A DNA stretch of 34,376 nucleotides from Saprospiraceae bacterium. Its GTDB lineage: Bacteria; Bacteroidota; Bacteroidia; Chitinophagales; Saprospiraceae. Positions 21,156 to 30,999 of the stretch are shown piece after piece. The position numbers and the translations under genes were made by a program. The notes under the pieces are model-generated. The model searched no databases, was not told the DNA's origin, and was given only the letters and a program-made list of their open reading frames with translations. The stretch's first letter is position 1. Each line of letters opens with the position of its first letter. The stretch lies in NCBI GenBank assembly GCA_016710115.1, contig JADJLN010000005.1, positions 1 to 34,376 of the forward strand, read 5' to 3'.

Positions 21156-21242
21156 ATGAGCAGTACAGAGTTGTCACCAGAAAGTAAAAGGCAGAACTGG
21201 CATGTCCTAACAGTTTATACCAGGCCAAAAGAGCACAAGTGA
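21156..21242 (+). pseudogene. N-terminal stub of a NusG/UpxY-like antiterminator
   Basis: ATG at 21156 encodes MSSTELSPESKRQNWHVLTVYTRPKEHK and stops with TGA at 21240-21242. The segment NWHVLTVYTRPKEHK fits the first strand and helix of NusG-type proteins ('W.V.yT.pr.Ek'), which normally run 160-180 residues. The bases after the stop do not continue as NusG in any frame I could read, so this is a remnant, or a chance fragment. Bacteroidota use such UpxY/LoaP-like proteins ahead of polysaccharide and secretion operons. Confidence 0.5.
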
Positions 21243-21634
21243 GCAGTTAACACATCCAAACAATCAGAAGGATATATTGAATATATTATAATATTTCAAT
21301 TGTCATATATGTATAACAAGTGCGGGGGCGTCTTAGATTAGGAATTCATTTTGCAATCGGTGAACCACTATGGCCATTTGCTTATATGTTCAATGAATCA
21401 AAATGGTTTACACAGGACAATTTCCACATTCAAACTGTCAGAATTCTGTCATTTGATGTAAAAATTCAATTCAGGCAAGAAATCTTCAACATATGAATGA
21501 GTTTAGGGCGAAGAAGTGTTATCTTTCGAGCTTAATTTTCAGATCAAAAAATTTGGCCATACAGGCAGTTTTACGCTGAAAACGCCCTACTTTCTTCTTT
21601 CACAGTTTCACATTCACTCAACAAACGCAACTCC
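21243..21634. other. AT-rich intergenic stretch
   Basis: No gene seen. Contains very AT-rich DNA at about 21270-21320 (including tatattataatattt), a likely place for promoter activity, and leads to the secreted protein at 21635. No operator or hairpin terminator was found after the 21097 stop. Confidence 0.45.
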
Positions 21635-23815
21635 ATGAAACATTGCTTACTCCTTTTCTCTCTTCTCTGTATGATCACCAGCGGGCTGACCGCTCAGAAC
21701 TTATATCTCGAAACATTTGATTCGGGCACAAAACCCGCAGGCTGGATAGTCTCCTCCAATGCCAGTGATGGTGGCTGGCTATTTGGATCAGCTGGTCTGT
21801 TGTCCAGCTCAGATTTCACCATTCTGTCGAATGGGTCAAGCGGTATCGCTGCAACCAATGATGACAACTGCAACTGCGATAAAGGGATGGACATCATTAC
21901 ATCTCCCCCATATGATCGCTCATCCGTCACGTCGATTACCTTTCAATTCGATCTGTACTTTGGCGCTCAATCCTACCAGGGAGACACAGAATCCGGTCGG
22001 GTTTATGCTTCAGTTGATGGAATAACCTGGGATCTTCTGGATAATCTTCATGGGCACAATGGATGGGATTCCCATACAATTGATCTGAACAATTATGCCG
22101 GAGAAAAATCTGTGTACATCCGATTTATTTATAGTGATAGCGGAGGCTGGTTATATGGCATGGCCATCGATAATGTCGCATTTGTCGTACCACCGGCTTT
22201 GGACGCCCGACTGGACACATCGAACGAGTCCGGGTAGGTGAAACCAATAACCCATCCCTATCACCCGGCCATCTCTTCAATGCCGGATCCTCCGATCACA
22301 TCCTTCGAGGTTGCATATTCTCTCAATGGCAATCTTGCAACATCAGAAGTATTGACAATGTGACCATCCCTCCTTTTTACAGCTGGAGAATTTACCCTGA
22401 CCAGCCCCGGGTTCCCGATACTGAAGGAGATTTTAATGTCTCTGTTGACATCGTGATGATCAATGGTTCTTTAGATGAGGACCAGACAAATAATGCCCTG
22501 AATTTTGACATTGAGATTTATGAAAAGGTTACTGTTCCGAATCTGATCGATGATTATCTCATTGCCGAACCTGTTTTCCATACCCTGGCTGCAGCTTCGA
22601 AGGATCTGGATAAACCCAATGATCTGGATTTTTTCCCCATTCTTGGAAAGGATGAATTATGGATCGTCAACGAACGAAATGAAAGTAGTGGTGGCAGCAC
22701 CTTGACAATCAATAATGCCTCATCTGAAAATCCAACCTATCTGCATCGTGAGGATGGCAATGCCTGGCATTTTATGTCCATCCCGACGGGTATCGCTTTT
22801 GGCAATAATTTGAATTTCGCCACTCCTCCCGGTGTAAAAGATGCCAATCATAGCAATGGCACATTTACGGGGCCTACGTTGTGGTCCAGTGATCCTGATA
22901 TCTATGCAAAGCCTTCGGGTGGAAATGGCAGCCATCTGGATATGTTGCATGGCAGCCCTTACAGCATGGGCATTGCGCATGAAATTGACAATGCATATTG
23001 GGTATTTGACAGCTGGAATCAGACCATTGTGCGGTATGATTTTCAGGAAGATCATGGACCCGGAAATGATGATCACGATGATGGTATCGTTAGAAGGTAT
23101 TTAGAAATTACCGTCAATCGAGATGGCGATGTACCGGAGTCATATGGTCCTGGATAAACCAACTGGCTGGTTGTATGTTGTCGATACAGGCAATGACCGG
23201 GTATTGCGATTGGACATCAATTCGGGCAACGTGGTTGGCGATCTCCCTTTAATCAATGAGATCCTGGCCGAACATTCTGAAATGGGTAATGTGACCTGGG
23301 AAGTCATCATCCAGGATGTCATCGATCGCCCTTGTGGCATCGAGATCATGGGAAATCGTCTCCTGGTCGGTGACTACACCTCAGGCGATATCTATGTGTA
23401 TGATATGTCCAATGACTTTCAGGAAATGGGCCGGATTAAAACCGGTTCAGAAGGATTGACTGGTATCAAGATCGGACCAACCGGTCATATCTGGTATACC
23501 AACAAATTGGAGAATACGGTGACACATATCGAACCCGGCATGGTCAGCAGCATCGGTGATGAAGCCCTGGCTGCAAAGATTCGACTGTCACCAATCCCGG
23601 TAAAAAATACATTGTTTGTTGATCTCACAGATCTCGCCCTGAGTGGAGAAACAACTCTTCAATTATCGGATGTATCTGGGAAAGAAGTGTTGTACCTGAA
23701 CGCCATTGGTGACAAACTAGAACTGCCACTTGGTCATTTATCCGATGGTACATATTGGTTGAATATTCAATCTAATGGCCAGCGACTGATCAGAAAGGTT
23801 ATCGTCACCAAATAA
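21635..23815 (+). CDS. Secreted NHL-like beta-propeller protein with T9SS sorting domain (frameshifted)
   Basis: About 727 residues, exported. Signal peptide (MKHCLLLFSLLCMITSGLTAQ). The N-terminal domain (about residues 22-185: LYLETFDSGTKPAGWIVSSN, then SITFQFDLYFGA..., then SVYIRFIYSDSGGWLYGMAIDNV) looks like a jelly-roll adhesion/MAM-like domain. After frame changes at about 22235-22360 there is a propeller part with NHL-type turns: HMVLDKPTGWLYVVDTGNDRVLRLD (about 23137-23215), RPCGIEIMGNRLLVGDYTSGDIYVYD and LTGIKIGPTGHIWYTNKLENTV. The end is a T9SS tail (IRLSPIPVKNTLFVDLTDLAL...DGTYWLNIQSNGQRLIRKVIVTK). No catalytic residues were recognised. It could bind a surface ligand, and no copper motif is visible apart from scattered His. 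A strong terminator follows at once. Confidence 0.72.
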
Positions 23816-23828
23816 CCCGATGAAATAA

Positions 23829-23859
23829 AAAAAGGCCATGGACATTCCATGGCCTTTTT
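23829..23859 (+). terminator. Rho-independent terminator
   Basis: Perfect 13-bp stem aaaaaggccatgg / ccatggccttttt around the 5-base loop acatt, ending in a T run. It begins 14 bases after the stop of the T9SS propeller gene. The A-run on the 5' side means it could act in both directions. Confidence 0.93.
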
Positions 23860-24030
23860 ATTTCCAAGAACGACTGAACCAGGATAGGCAAACTGCCACT
23901 AATCATTTCTGAACAGACAAATCGTCCCTCAAGAAAGAAATTTGAAATTTCTAAACACAATTTCTAATTCTCAATACATAGAATCTGACATCACAATAAC
24001 TCACAAATCAATGAATCTCCGCCCCATTTC

Positions 24031-25244
24031 ATGGCACATAGGTCTTTTCGATTTTGCTTTCTACTTGGGTGTTCTACAGAGCAGAGTACTCCATTTATCA
24101 TCTTAGAAACTCCCTGTGAGCATGGTGGAGAACCAAATCTGTTTGTTTCACCGGACGGGACTGCATTTTCTCTCCGGATCGAGTATATCGATGACTCCAC
24201 CAATGCATTGCATTTTTCTACCCTCCGGGATGGAAAATGGTCAGCTCCACAGGAAATCGCACAAGGGACAAACTGGTTTGTGAACTGGGCTGATTTCCCT
24301 TCCGTCTCTGCAACTGGCAATTGGATGGCCGCTCATTGGCTTCAAAAAAGTGCTTCAGGTCCCTATGATTATGATGTACATATTTCGCGTTCACAAGACG
24401 GCGGAAAACATTGGAGCCCCGCATTTATTCCACATCGAGACAGCATATCCGCGGAACATGGATTTGTGTCCATATGTCCACTTTCACCATCCAGCATGTT
24501 GGCCGTATGGTTGGATGGCCGCAATGCTACGGATGCAGCCTCCGAAGTGGACTCCCAGGATGCCGATGACCATGGCCATCAAGGATCCATGACCTTGCGA
24601 TGTGCAGAGTTTGATGTACATGGCAATCTTTTCGCAGAAGAGGAATTAGACCATCGCGTTTGCGATTGTTGTCAAACCGATATGGCACTGACCTCCTCCG
24701 GCCCTGTCGTTGTCTATCGCGACAGGACAGAACACGAGATTCGGGATATCAGTATGGTCCGCAGGATAAATAATACCTGGACAAAGCCTCATTCCATTTA
24801 TGCTGATAATTGGGAAATAGCCGGTTGTCCGGTAAATGGTCCGGCTGTCTCCGCCGCAGGAGATCAGATCGCAGTAGCCTGGTATACCGCATCACAAGAC
24901 ATGCCCAGAGTCATGGTGGCATTCTCTGAACATCAAGGGAAGTCATTTTCAAATCCGATACGGATCGACGATGGCAATCCGCTCGGCCGCGTGGACATCT
25001 GCATGATCAATGAACATTCGGCTTACGTAATCTGGATAGAGAAAACAGAACAAACGACAGAAATTCGTATGGCCAAAGTATCTATTTGGGGAAAAGAAGG
25101 AAAAGCAGTTCTATAGTTACCACCAGTGAAAACCGAACGAGCGGTTTTCCAGTCATGGCAAACATGAAATCGCAAATTCTTCTGGCCTGGACTGAAGTGG
25201 ATAGCCTGACAACCAAAGTCCAAACAGGGCTTTGGCGACTCTGA
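24031..25244 (+). CDS. Sialidase-fold (BNR-like) lipoprotein with CDCC motif (late frameshift)
   Basis: About 404 residues. ATG at 24031 gives a short leader with lipobox (FCFLLGCSTEQ); a frame change could hide a longer signal starting at 24010. The mature part has repeated propeller strands with Asp-box-like turns (SRSQDGGKHWSPAFI, FSEHQGKSFSNPIRIDDG). Distinctive residues are the cysteine cluster DHRVCDCCQTDMALTSSGPVVVYRDRTEHEIRDI (about 24649-24751) and IAGCPVNGPAVSAAGDQIAVAW (about 24820-24885). The same RVCDCC...GCPVNGPAV pattern is known in a group annotated only as exo-alpha-sialidase or BNR proteins. There is no evidence that it cleaves sialic acid. A one-base change near 25110 joins the C-terminus SIVTTSENRTSGFPVMANM...TGLWRL, with TGA at 25242-25244. 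The four Cys could bind metal, which would suit the neighbourhood. Confidence 0.75.
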
Positions 25245-25332
25245 AGAACTGGCAAACGATGGCTCATGTTCAGTTCAATGAAGATCATCCCCTTCAGGTG
25301 ATCCAGATCACGCAACAGTGTTTTAATCTGTT

Positions 25333-25340
25333 ATAATTTG
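25333..25340 (+). promoter_or_regulatory. Candidate -7 box before multicopper oxidase 2
   Basis: ataatttg at 25333-25340, 20 bases before the ATG at 25360, is close to the Bacteroidota TAnnTTTG box but one base short in spacing. Weak evidence. Confidence 0.2.
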
Positions 25341-25359
25341 CATTACAAACAAATGCCTC

Positions 25360-27085
25360 ATGACTACCCGCAAATTCTGTATACTTATTATTTTCATTCT
25401 ATTCACAAGAGGCATATTCTCTCAAAATCCGTTACCTATCCCTGCATTAATGAATGGGCCAGTATATGACCTTTCTCTTCAGAATGGCACCAACCAGTTC
25501 TTTCCCGGAATCACAACAACAACAATGGGAGTCAATGGAGACCTACTTGGCCCTACGTTGCTGCTGAAAGCAGGAGAATCCGTCAAAATGAATGTTCAGA
25601 ATAATCTCGGTGAACCATCAACTATTCACTGGCATGGCCTTCATGTCCATCCCGCAAATGATGGTGGCCCACACACGGTTATTGAAAATGGGACAACCTG
25701 GTCGCCCCAATTCGATGTCCTGGATAAGGCTGGCACATATTGGTATCATCCCCACTTGCATATGAAAACTGCAGAACAGGTTACCAAAGGGATTGCAGGC
25801 CTCATCATTGTACAGGACGAGGATGAATCAAAACTTGATCTTCCTCGTGCATATGGAATTGATGATATCCCTGTGGTCATCCAATCCCGGGCCTTTGATG
25901 CGAATAAACAGTTCATTACACTGTCATCTCTGGACAATACCATTCTGGTTAACGGCGCATTGAATCCATTTGTTGAGGTGCCCGCTCAAGTGGTCCGGTT
26001 ACGGATATTAAATGGTTCTACAGAACGTGTATTTCGGTTTGGCTTTGAGGGGAATCATTCTTTTTATCTGATCGGAACGGATGGCGGTTTGTTAACTGCC
26101 CCTGTAGCATTAACTCGGTTGAACCTAGCTCCGGGTGAACGAATTGAGGTCCTGGTTAATCTGGCTGGCCTGGAAAGTTCAAGTCTGTATATCAAAAGCT
26201 TTGCCTCAGAATTGAGCAGTGGGATTTATGGGGCTGCCAATCCGAGTATCATGCCTATGGGAAGCATTCAGGGCTATGCAAGCAACCCGCTCAATGGGAC
26301 TGATTTTGAGATCTTGAGACTGGACATTATCCAGAAGACCACTTCGCCAATCCTTCAGATTCCTACAACACTGGTGAATGACCAGCCATTAATTCCGAAC
26401 CAGGCAAATACGACGAGGAGTCTAACCTTTCAGGCTGCTCAAATGAACATGAATACAATGGTCAATGGCCCCTTTGTGATCAATGGTACAAGCTTTGATA
26501 AGCAAATTATAAATTATCAAATTCCCATCAACAATATTGAGATCTGGGAATTAACCAATATGACTGCGATCGCCCATCCCTTCCATATTCATGATGTCCA
26601 TTCTATATCCTGGATATCAACGGAATCACCCCTCCAGCACACCTTGCCGGGCGCAAAGATGTAGTGCTTGTTCCACCAGGAAATGGTACGGTCCGGTTTA
26701 TTACCCAATTTTCTGACTTTTCAGACCCGTAGTGCCCTACATGTACCACTGTCATATGTTATCACACGAGATGCCGGAATGATGGGGCAATTCCCGGTAC
26801 TTGGAGGCACATCCGCTATCCACCCTGAAGATGAATCTACATTCCAATTATATCCAAACCCAACGACAGGTCAACTGATGATAACTCCTTCAAACAAAGA
26901 TCAAGACCAGTCATAATCACAGACCATCTGGGCCGGATCATGCTCACCAAACCCATGTCAGAAATCAAGGGTACCACACTTCAAATCGATCTCAGTCATT
27001 TACCCTCCGGCACGTATTGGATGCAAACAAGTAACAGCATGGCCAGATCAATGAGGCGCACAGCTTTCAGATCATCCACAACTAA
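25360..27085 (+). CDS. Secreted multicopper oxidase (laccase/bilirubin-oxidase-like) with T9SS sorting domain (frameshifted)
   Basis: About 575 residues, exported (signal peptide MTTRKFCILIIFILFTRGIFSQ). Three cupredoxin domains. Copper ligands: IHWHGLHVHP (25624-25653), YWYHPHLHMKTAEQ (about 25738-25779), HPFHIHDV (26575-26598), and after frame changes YMYHCHMLSHEDAGMMGQF (about 26741-26794), which supplies the type 1 Cys and axial Met and the T2/T3 His residues. Between 26600 and 26730 a one-base correction gives FYILDINGITPPAHLAGRKDVVLVPPGNGTVRF, as in CueO and bilirubin oxidases. The C-terminus is a T9SS tail: FQLYPNPTTGQLMITPS...LPSGTYWMQT...HSFQIIHN, TAA at 27083-27085. Probably oxidises Cu(I) or phenolic compounds outside the cell. 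It lacks the Met-rich insert of the 18450 gene, so the two oxidases are not recent copies. Confidence 0.87.
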
Positions 27086-27092
27086 CCACAAT

Positions 27093-27132
27093 AAAAAAGG
27101 GTTTGCTGATTTGCATCAGAAAACCCTTTTTT
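27093..27132. terminator. Bidirectional terminator between convergent genes
   Basis: Long inverted repeat: aaaaaagggttt-g-ctgat, loop ttgc, atcag-a-aaaccctttttt, with a single G/A mismatch. An A run on one side and a T run on the other let it end both the oxidase (plus, stop 27085) and the MauG-like gene (minus, stop 27152). Confidence 0.92.
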
Positions 27133-27151
27133 AGTCACTAACACCTTGCTA

Positions 27152-28226
27152 CTAATTCGGCGCCTTATAGGCCGGATTTGTTAAGAACGTATTGTCCGTC
27201 AACGTGTGCAGGAAGGCAATTAAGTCTGACTTCTCTTGCGCCGTCAGACCCAACCCTCCGGGTTGGATATTATACTGCATTAAAATTCGACGGTTGAAGA
27301 ATTTTTTGCGCCGGTATTATAATGATCCAATACTTCTTCCAGAGTAGCAAATCGCCCATCGTGCATATAGGGCGGCGTTTTAGCAATATTTCGCAGACTG
27401 GGCACTTTGAATTTTGCCCGATCAAACGCACTCATAGTGACCATTTCGCGTCCTGTATCCGTGAACTCAGCATCGGTATCCAGTCCATTGTTCATAAACT
27501 CATCATTCGTGAAATTATGGCCTGCATGACAATGAAAACACTCCGCACCACGGCCGACACCATTCGGATCAAATTCAGCAAAAAAAAAGCTTTCGCCCGT
27601 TTCTTCTTCCGGTGTCAAACTGACTTCTCCATTTAGCCATTTGTCGTATTTAGAGTCTTTCGACACTATGGAGAACATAAACTGCTCCATGGCCAACCCC
27701 ATTCGCTCAGAGGTAATCGCATCATCGCCAAATGCCCGAATAAACTGATCACGGTATCGCTGGTTGGCTTCCAGTTTGGCAATAGCTCCAGGTAATGTTT
27801 CATTCATTTCCAGTGGATCCTGAATTGGCTTTAATGCTTGATCACGCACCAGTGGTGCGCGACCATCCCAGAACATGCCATTGTAATGCCAAGCCAGATT
27901 CATGACCGGCATTGCCTGACGTTTTCCATCCAATCCTTCTACACCGACGCTGAATCGACGAACATCAGAAAAACCATCCTGTTGGATATGACAGTCGGCA
28001 CATGCCTGACTACGATCTCTCGACAAATCCTTTTCATAAAACAACATTCGGCCCAGTTCAACACCTGCTAATGTCAATGGATTATCGGCAGGCAATTGTG
28101 GATCCGGGAAATCACCTATATCCAACACATACGGCGTTGGATCAAAAACTGCCGGTTCAATTGGATCCGGTTTGCAGCCAACCAGAAAAAGGAAGGCCAA
28201 TATGAAAAAGTATAGTGATTTTTCAT
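27152..28226 (-). CDS. Di-haem MauG/cytochrome c peroxidase family lipoprotein (frameshifted at both ends)
   Basis: About 358 residues, periplasmic. The ATG at 28226 is 2 bases after the stop of the upstream gene. One missing T in the run near 28207-28215 gives MKNHYTFFILAFLFLVGCKPD, a lipoprotein signal. The two haem motifs are CADCHIQQDGFS (about 28000) and CFHCHAGHNFTN (about 27525). Also present are FWDGRAPLVRDQALKPIQDPLEMN and the distal FKVPSLRNIAKTPPYMHDGRFATLEEVLDHYNTG (about 27310-27420). A correction near 27285 restores the end LTAQEKSDLIAFLHTLTDNTFLTNPAYKAPN, with TAG at 27152. Such enzymes reduce peroxide or, as MauG/MbnH, oxidise Trp in a partner protein. The MbnP neighbour favours the second role. 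Confidence 0.88.
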
Positions 28227-28228
28227 GT

Positions 28229-29235
28229 TTACTTATTGTGGTCTAAATGCGGATTATGAAGAAAAGATTCATCCGTCAAACTTTTAAAAATTCGATCAGA
28301 TCAGTTCTTTCTCCATCCGTTAATTGAAATGTCCGTAACAGTGGACTTTTGTTCGGGTGGTTCTTAACTCCATTTTGATAATGCTGAACCACTGCACGAA
28401 GGTCTTTCAAACTGCCATCATGCATATAGGGAGCCGTCACCGCCACGTTGCGCAAACTGGGGCACTTTGAATACGGCACGGTCCGATTCCTTTCCTGTCA
28501 GGCGATACCGTCCCGGATCAGTATAATCCTCATACAATCCATTATTGGCAAACGACTGGTCCGTAAATAAAAAGCCACCATGGCAAGAAGTACAACCCAG
28601 GCGGTCACTCTGAAATAAATTCAATCCCCGAATCGCCTGAGGTGATAAAGCATAAATATCTCCCTGAAAGGCCCATTGATCATACCTGGAATTCCCACTG
28701 ATCAAAGTGCGTTCAAAGGAAGCAATCGCTCTGGTAATCACCCATGGATCCACTTCCCGACCATAGGCCTTAAGAGCCAAGTTGACTGACCTTCTTTGCC
28801 ACGACAAGTATGTCCGTATCAAATTCAAGATGCTCCTGGATCGGAACCAAAACTTGCATTTCCAGAGTTGGAACTCCACCCTCCCGGAGCAAGGCCACTT
28901 GATAACCGACATTAGCCAAAGAAGGTGAATTTCGTGTACCTATTCTATTATCAACACCTAGACTGAACCCGACAGGATTCCGAAAAAAAGCAAATGCTGG
29001 AATATGGCATGAACCACAAGACCGCGTACTGTCAGCAGACAAGATGGGATCAAAGAATAACGACTTACCCAATGCTATCCGATCTGCAGCATACTCATTA
29101 TCCACAGGAATAACCATCTCCGTAAATCCCGGAGGTGGTGAATAACTACCCATGTCAGGTAGCTCCTGTTTCGCACATGAACAAATGATCATGCTCATTG
29201 CAAAATAAACGACCGATCGGCTAGGAAAAGGACAT
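28229..29235 (-). CDS. Second di-haem MauG/MbnH-like cytochrome c peroxidase family lipoprotein (frameshifted)
   Basis: About 335 residues. The start most likely overlaps the MbnP-like stop as TAATG (ATG at 29235-29233), needing one base correction to join SVVYFAMSMIICSCAKQELPD, a lipoprotein signal. ATG at 29198 is the fallback start. Haem motifs are CGSCHIPAFAF (about 29020) and CTSCHGGFLFTDQ (about 28590). Family segments GTRNSPSLANVGYQ and AVFKVPSLRNVAVTAPYMHDGSLKDLRAVVQHYQNG are present. Frame changes occur near 28785, 28460 and 28282. The corrected end is LTDESFLHNPHLDHNK, TAA at 28229-28231. It lies directly downstream of the MbnP-like gene, the position expected for MbnH, which turns a Trp of MbnP into kynurenine. 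Confidence 0.86.
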
Positions 29236-30233
29236 TATTGAACCTGGAAGGAATTCCTTGCGATCAAACGACCATCCTGATACAGGCCATAAAAATAGGT
29301 GCCAACTTGCCATCCTTGCAGATCAAGTTGAACTTGACCTTGTCCCGCCACGTGTTGTTTGGTCATGATGATTTGACCGATCGAATTCATAACATGAAGA
29401 TCGACCTGTTTGTACGATTGATCAAGATCCAGCCCCAGGGTAATTTGACCCTGAGCAGGATTGGGGACAGCGATAATTGACTGGGAATTCAGAGCAATTT
29501 CATCCCGGCTGGATACTGCAGAAATTGTCAGAAAATCTTCAGTAGATGCATTGGTCAGCATTTTTTCATTCTGCGAATCACTGCCATGATGAATGAGGTT
29601 GCCGATCAATGTCATGCTTTCAAATAATTTGGCATAATCCACATTGATATTTACAGTGAGCACACCATTTTCAGCAGTTGCTTCGCCATCAATGGATGTC
29701 GTGAAATAGAGATTATCACCGAGATTATGATACTGGAATAATGACTCTGGAATGCTGTCATTGTTATTGTCGACATATCCTCTATTGCCATAAATCGATA
29801 ACCTGCAGACCATCCCCAATGCATGGAGGCGTGGATCCCGAAACCCGGAGTGGGTGCCTCAATTGATAGGTAGATGGATCCAGATGATTTTTAGCGGCAT
29901 CAACGCCAATATGGACTTCGACACCTCAATATCGCTCATGTTGACATTGCCAAGTGTCCAAACCTTATATGGATCACCAGCATCAGCAAGAATATATTGA
30001 TCCTGAATTGCTGTTTTTCCACCTCCTGCACCGATGAGTGAAATCTCAGCCAAATAAAACTCTGCGCGATCGATGCGCATGACTTTTCCGTTCCAGATGG
30101 TGAAGAGGGTTTCGTTGACTTTCAGTTCTTCACCACTGGCTTTGTGGCTAAATGTAAACTGAACTTCATTGGTTTGAGCACTTGATATTTGTGCGCCCAA
30201 AAGAAATATAATGAAAAGGTAAAAATGTCGCAT
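29235..30233 (-). CDS. MbnP-like copper-binding protein with T9SS sorting domain (frameshifted)
   Basis: About 333 residues, exported. ATG at 30233 gives signal peptide MRHFYLFIIFLLGAQISSAQ, then QFTFSHKASGEELKVNETLFTIWNGKVMRIDRAEFYLAEISL, the N-terminal MbnP-type beta fold. After frame changes at 29810-29930 comes MHWGWSAGYRFMAIEG (29777-29824), the most conserved MbnP segment, with Trp codons at 29818-29816 and 29812-29810. The rest of the core is SLFQYHNLGDNLYFTTSIDG and TVNINVDYAKLFE. The end is a T9SS tail (AVPNPAQGQITLGLDLDQ...VGTYFYGLYQDGRLIARNSFQVQ). In methanotrophs, MbnP binds Cu through a kynurenine made by the MauG-like MbnH. The two MauG-like genes downstream fit that pairing. 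A T9SS tail implies surface or released protein. Confidence 0.8.
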
Positions 30234-30277
30234 AGCTCATTGTTGAATAACATGAAAATGAAATTGGCCAATACCTC

Positions 30278-30759
30278 TCAACAGGCATTGGAAAAGAAAG
30301 GAGCGAATGCTAACAGCGGTATTGACAAAACCGGGATTGGGAATCTCGCCTCAATGGCGGTGGATGTGCCAATGGGAAATTTGAATTGAATCGCTGTATG
30401 AACTGAATCGTCAACAATCGTTCATGCACCCAAGGCATTGGAATGACCTTATGTTGAACCTGTTCAGCAGCCACACCTTGTTGCCCAATTTGCTGAATAT
30501 CGAGATGTTGATACAGGACCTGATCCTGACAACAAGGTACACGCCGGACAGTGACAACTTGAGACTTTTTCTCAACTTGCAGCAAGAACCGCGCCCGTTT
30601 GGGCTTGAGCTTCAATATACTGCAACAAGAAACCGCAGATCCATACAAGCCGATGAGACGCCCTTTCACACTGCATTCGTGTACCTGCGCAGTGACACCC
30701 GTACTGGAAAACAGTATCAGAAATGCCAGGAACAATGAAGTGACAGGTTTAAGCATCAT
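30278..30759 (-). CDS. Small secreted Cys-rich protein, HYC_CC_PP-like (second copy, frameshifted)
   Basis: About 160 residues. Of two adjacent ATGs (30759, 30756) either may be used. Signal peptide MLKPVTSLFLAFLILFSSTGVTAQ, then VHECSVKGRLIGLYGSAVSCC, a basic middle, VPCCQDQVLYQHLD, a Gln/Val-rich stretch and HPPPLRRD. This is the H.C ... CC ... PP order of the HYC_CC_PP family. A one-base correction near 30330 gives the C-terminus PVLSIPLLAFAPFFSNAC, whose DNA resembles the end of the gene at 4061-4504. Without correction the frame stops at 30310. It is the first gene of the minus-strand MbnP-MauG-MauG operon, 44 bases before the MbnP-like start. Probably a periplasmic copper-binding or sensing protein; the function is unproven. 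Confidence 0.6.
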
Positions 30760-30999
30760 TTGCGGCTGATCGCAGATGTTCAAAAATACAAAAAATCAAG
30801 CACACAACCAAACGATTACATAGGAATGACCCCTATTTCGCATATAACACCCCGTTCTCTTCATCATTTATCCGATCAAGAATCCGATTCATCCATTTCT
30901 TCTCGTTTTCAACAAGGGGCCTCCGGCTTGTTTCTCCTCCGATTTCGCCTCCCTAAGGGCTGCCCCTGCAAAACAAAGAAACCGGAACCCTTTCGACCG
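30760..30999. other. Divergent promoter region between the MbnP operon and uvrA
   Basis: About 240 bases separating the leftward operon from uvrA. It must hold promoters for both, but I could not fix their boxes. A frame open from 30826 runs into uvrA, but its residues (SLHHLSDQESDSSISSRF...) are unlike any UvrA N-terminus. Confidence 0.4.

Noticed and set aside
21243..21634. Possible continuation of the NusG-like gene
   Set aside because: No frame after 21242 shows NusG or KOW motifs.
22720..23076. Minus-strand frame of 118 codons inside the T9SS propeller gene
   Set aside because: The plus frame has coherent domains here; the minus frame has no recognisable pattern and lies wholly inside it.
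30424..30738. Plus-strand frame of 104 codons over the second HYC_CC_PP-like gene
   Set aside because: The minus strand carries a signal peptide, Cys motifs and operon position; the plus frame has none.
30826..30999. N-terminal extension of uvrA from ATG 30826
   Set aside because: The added residues do not resemble UvrA, whose proteins begin close to the IRIRGARV segment.
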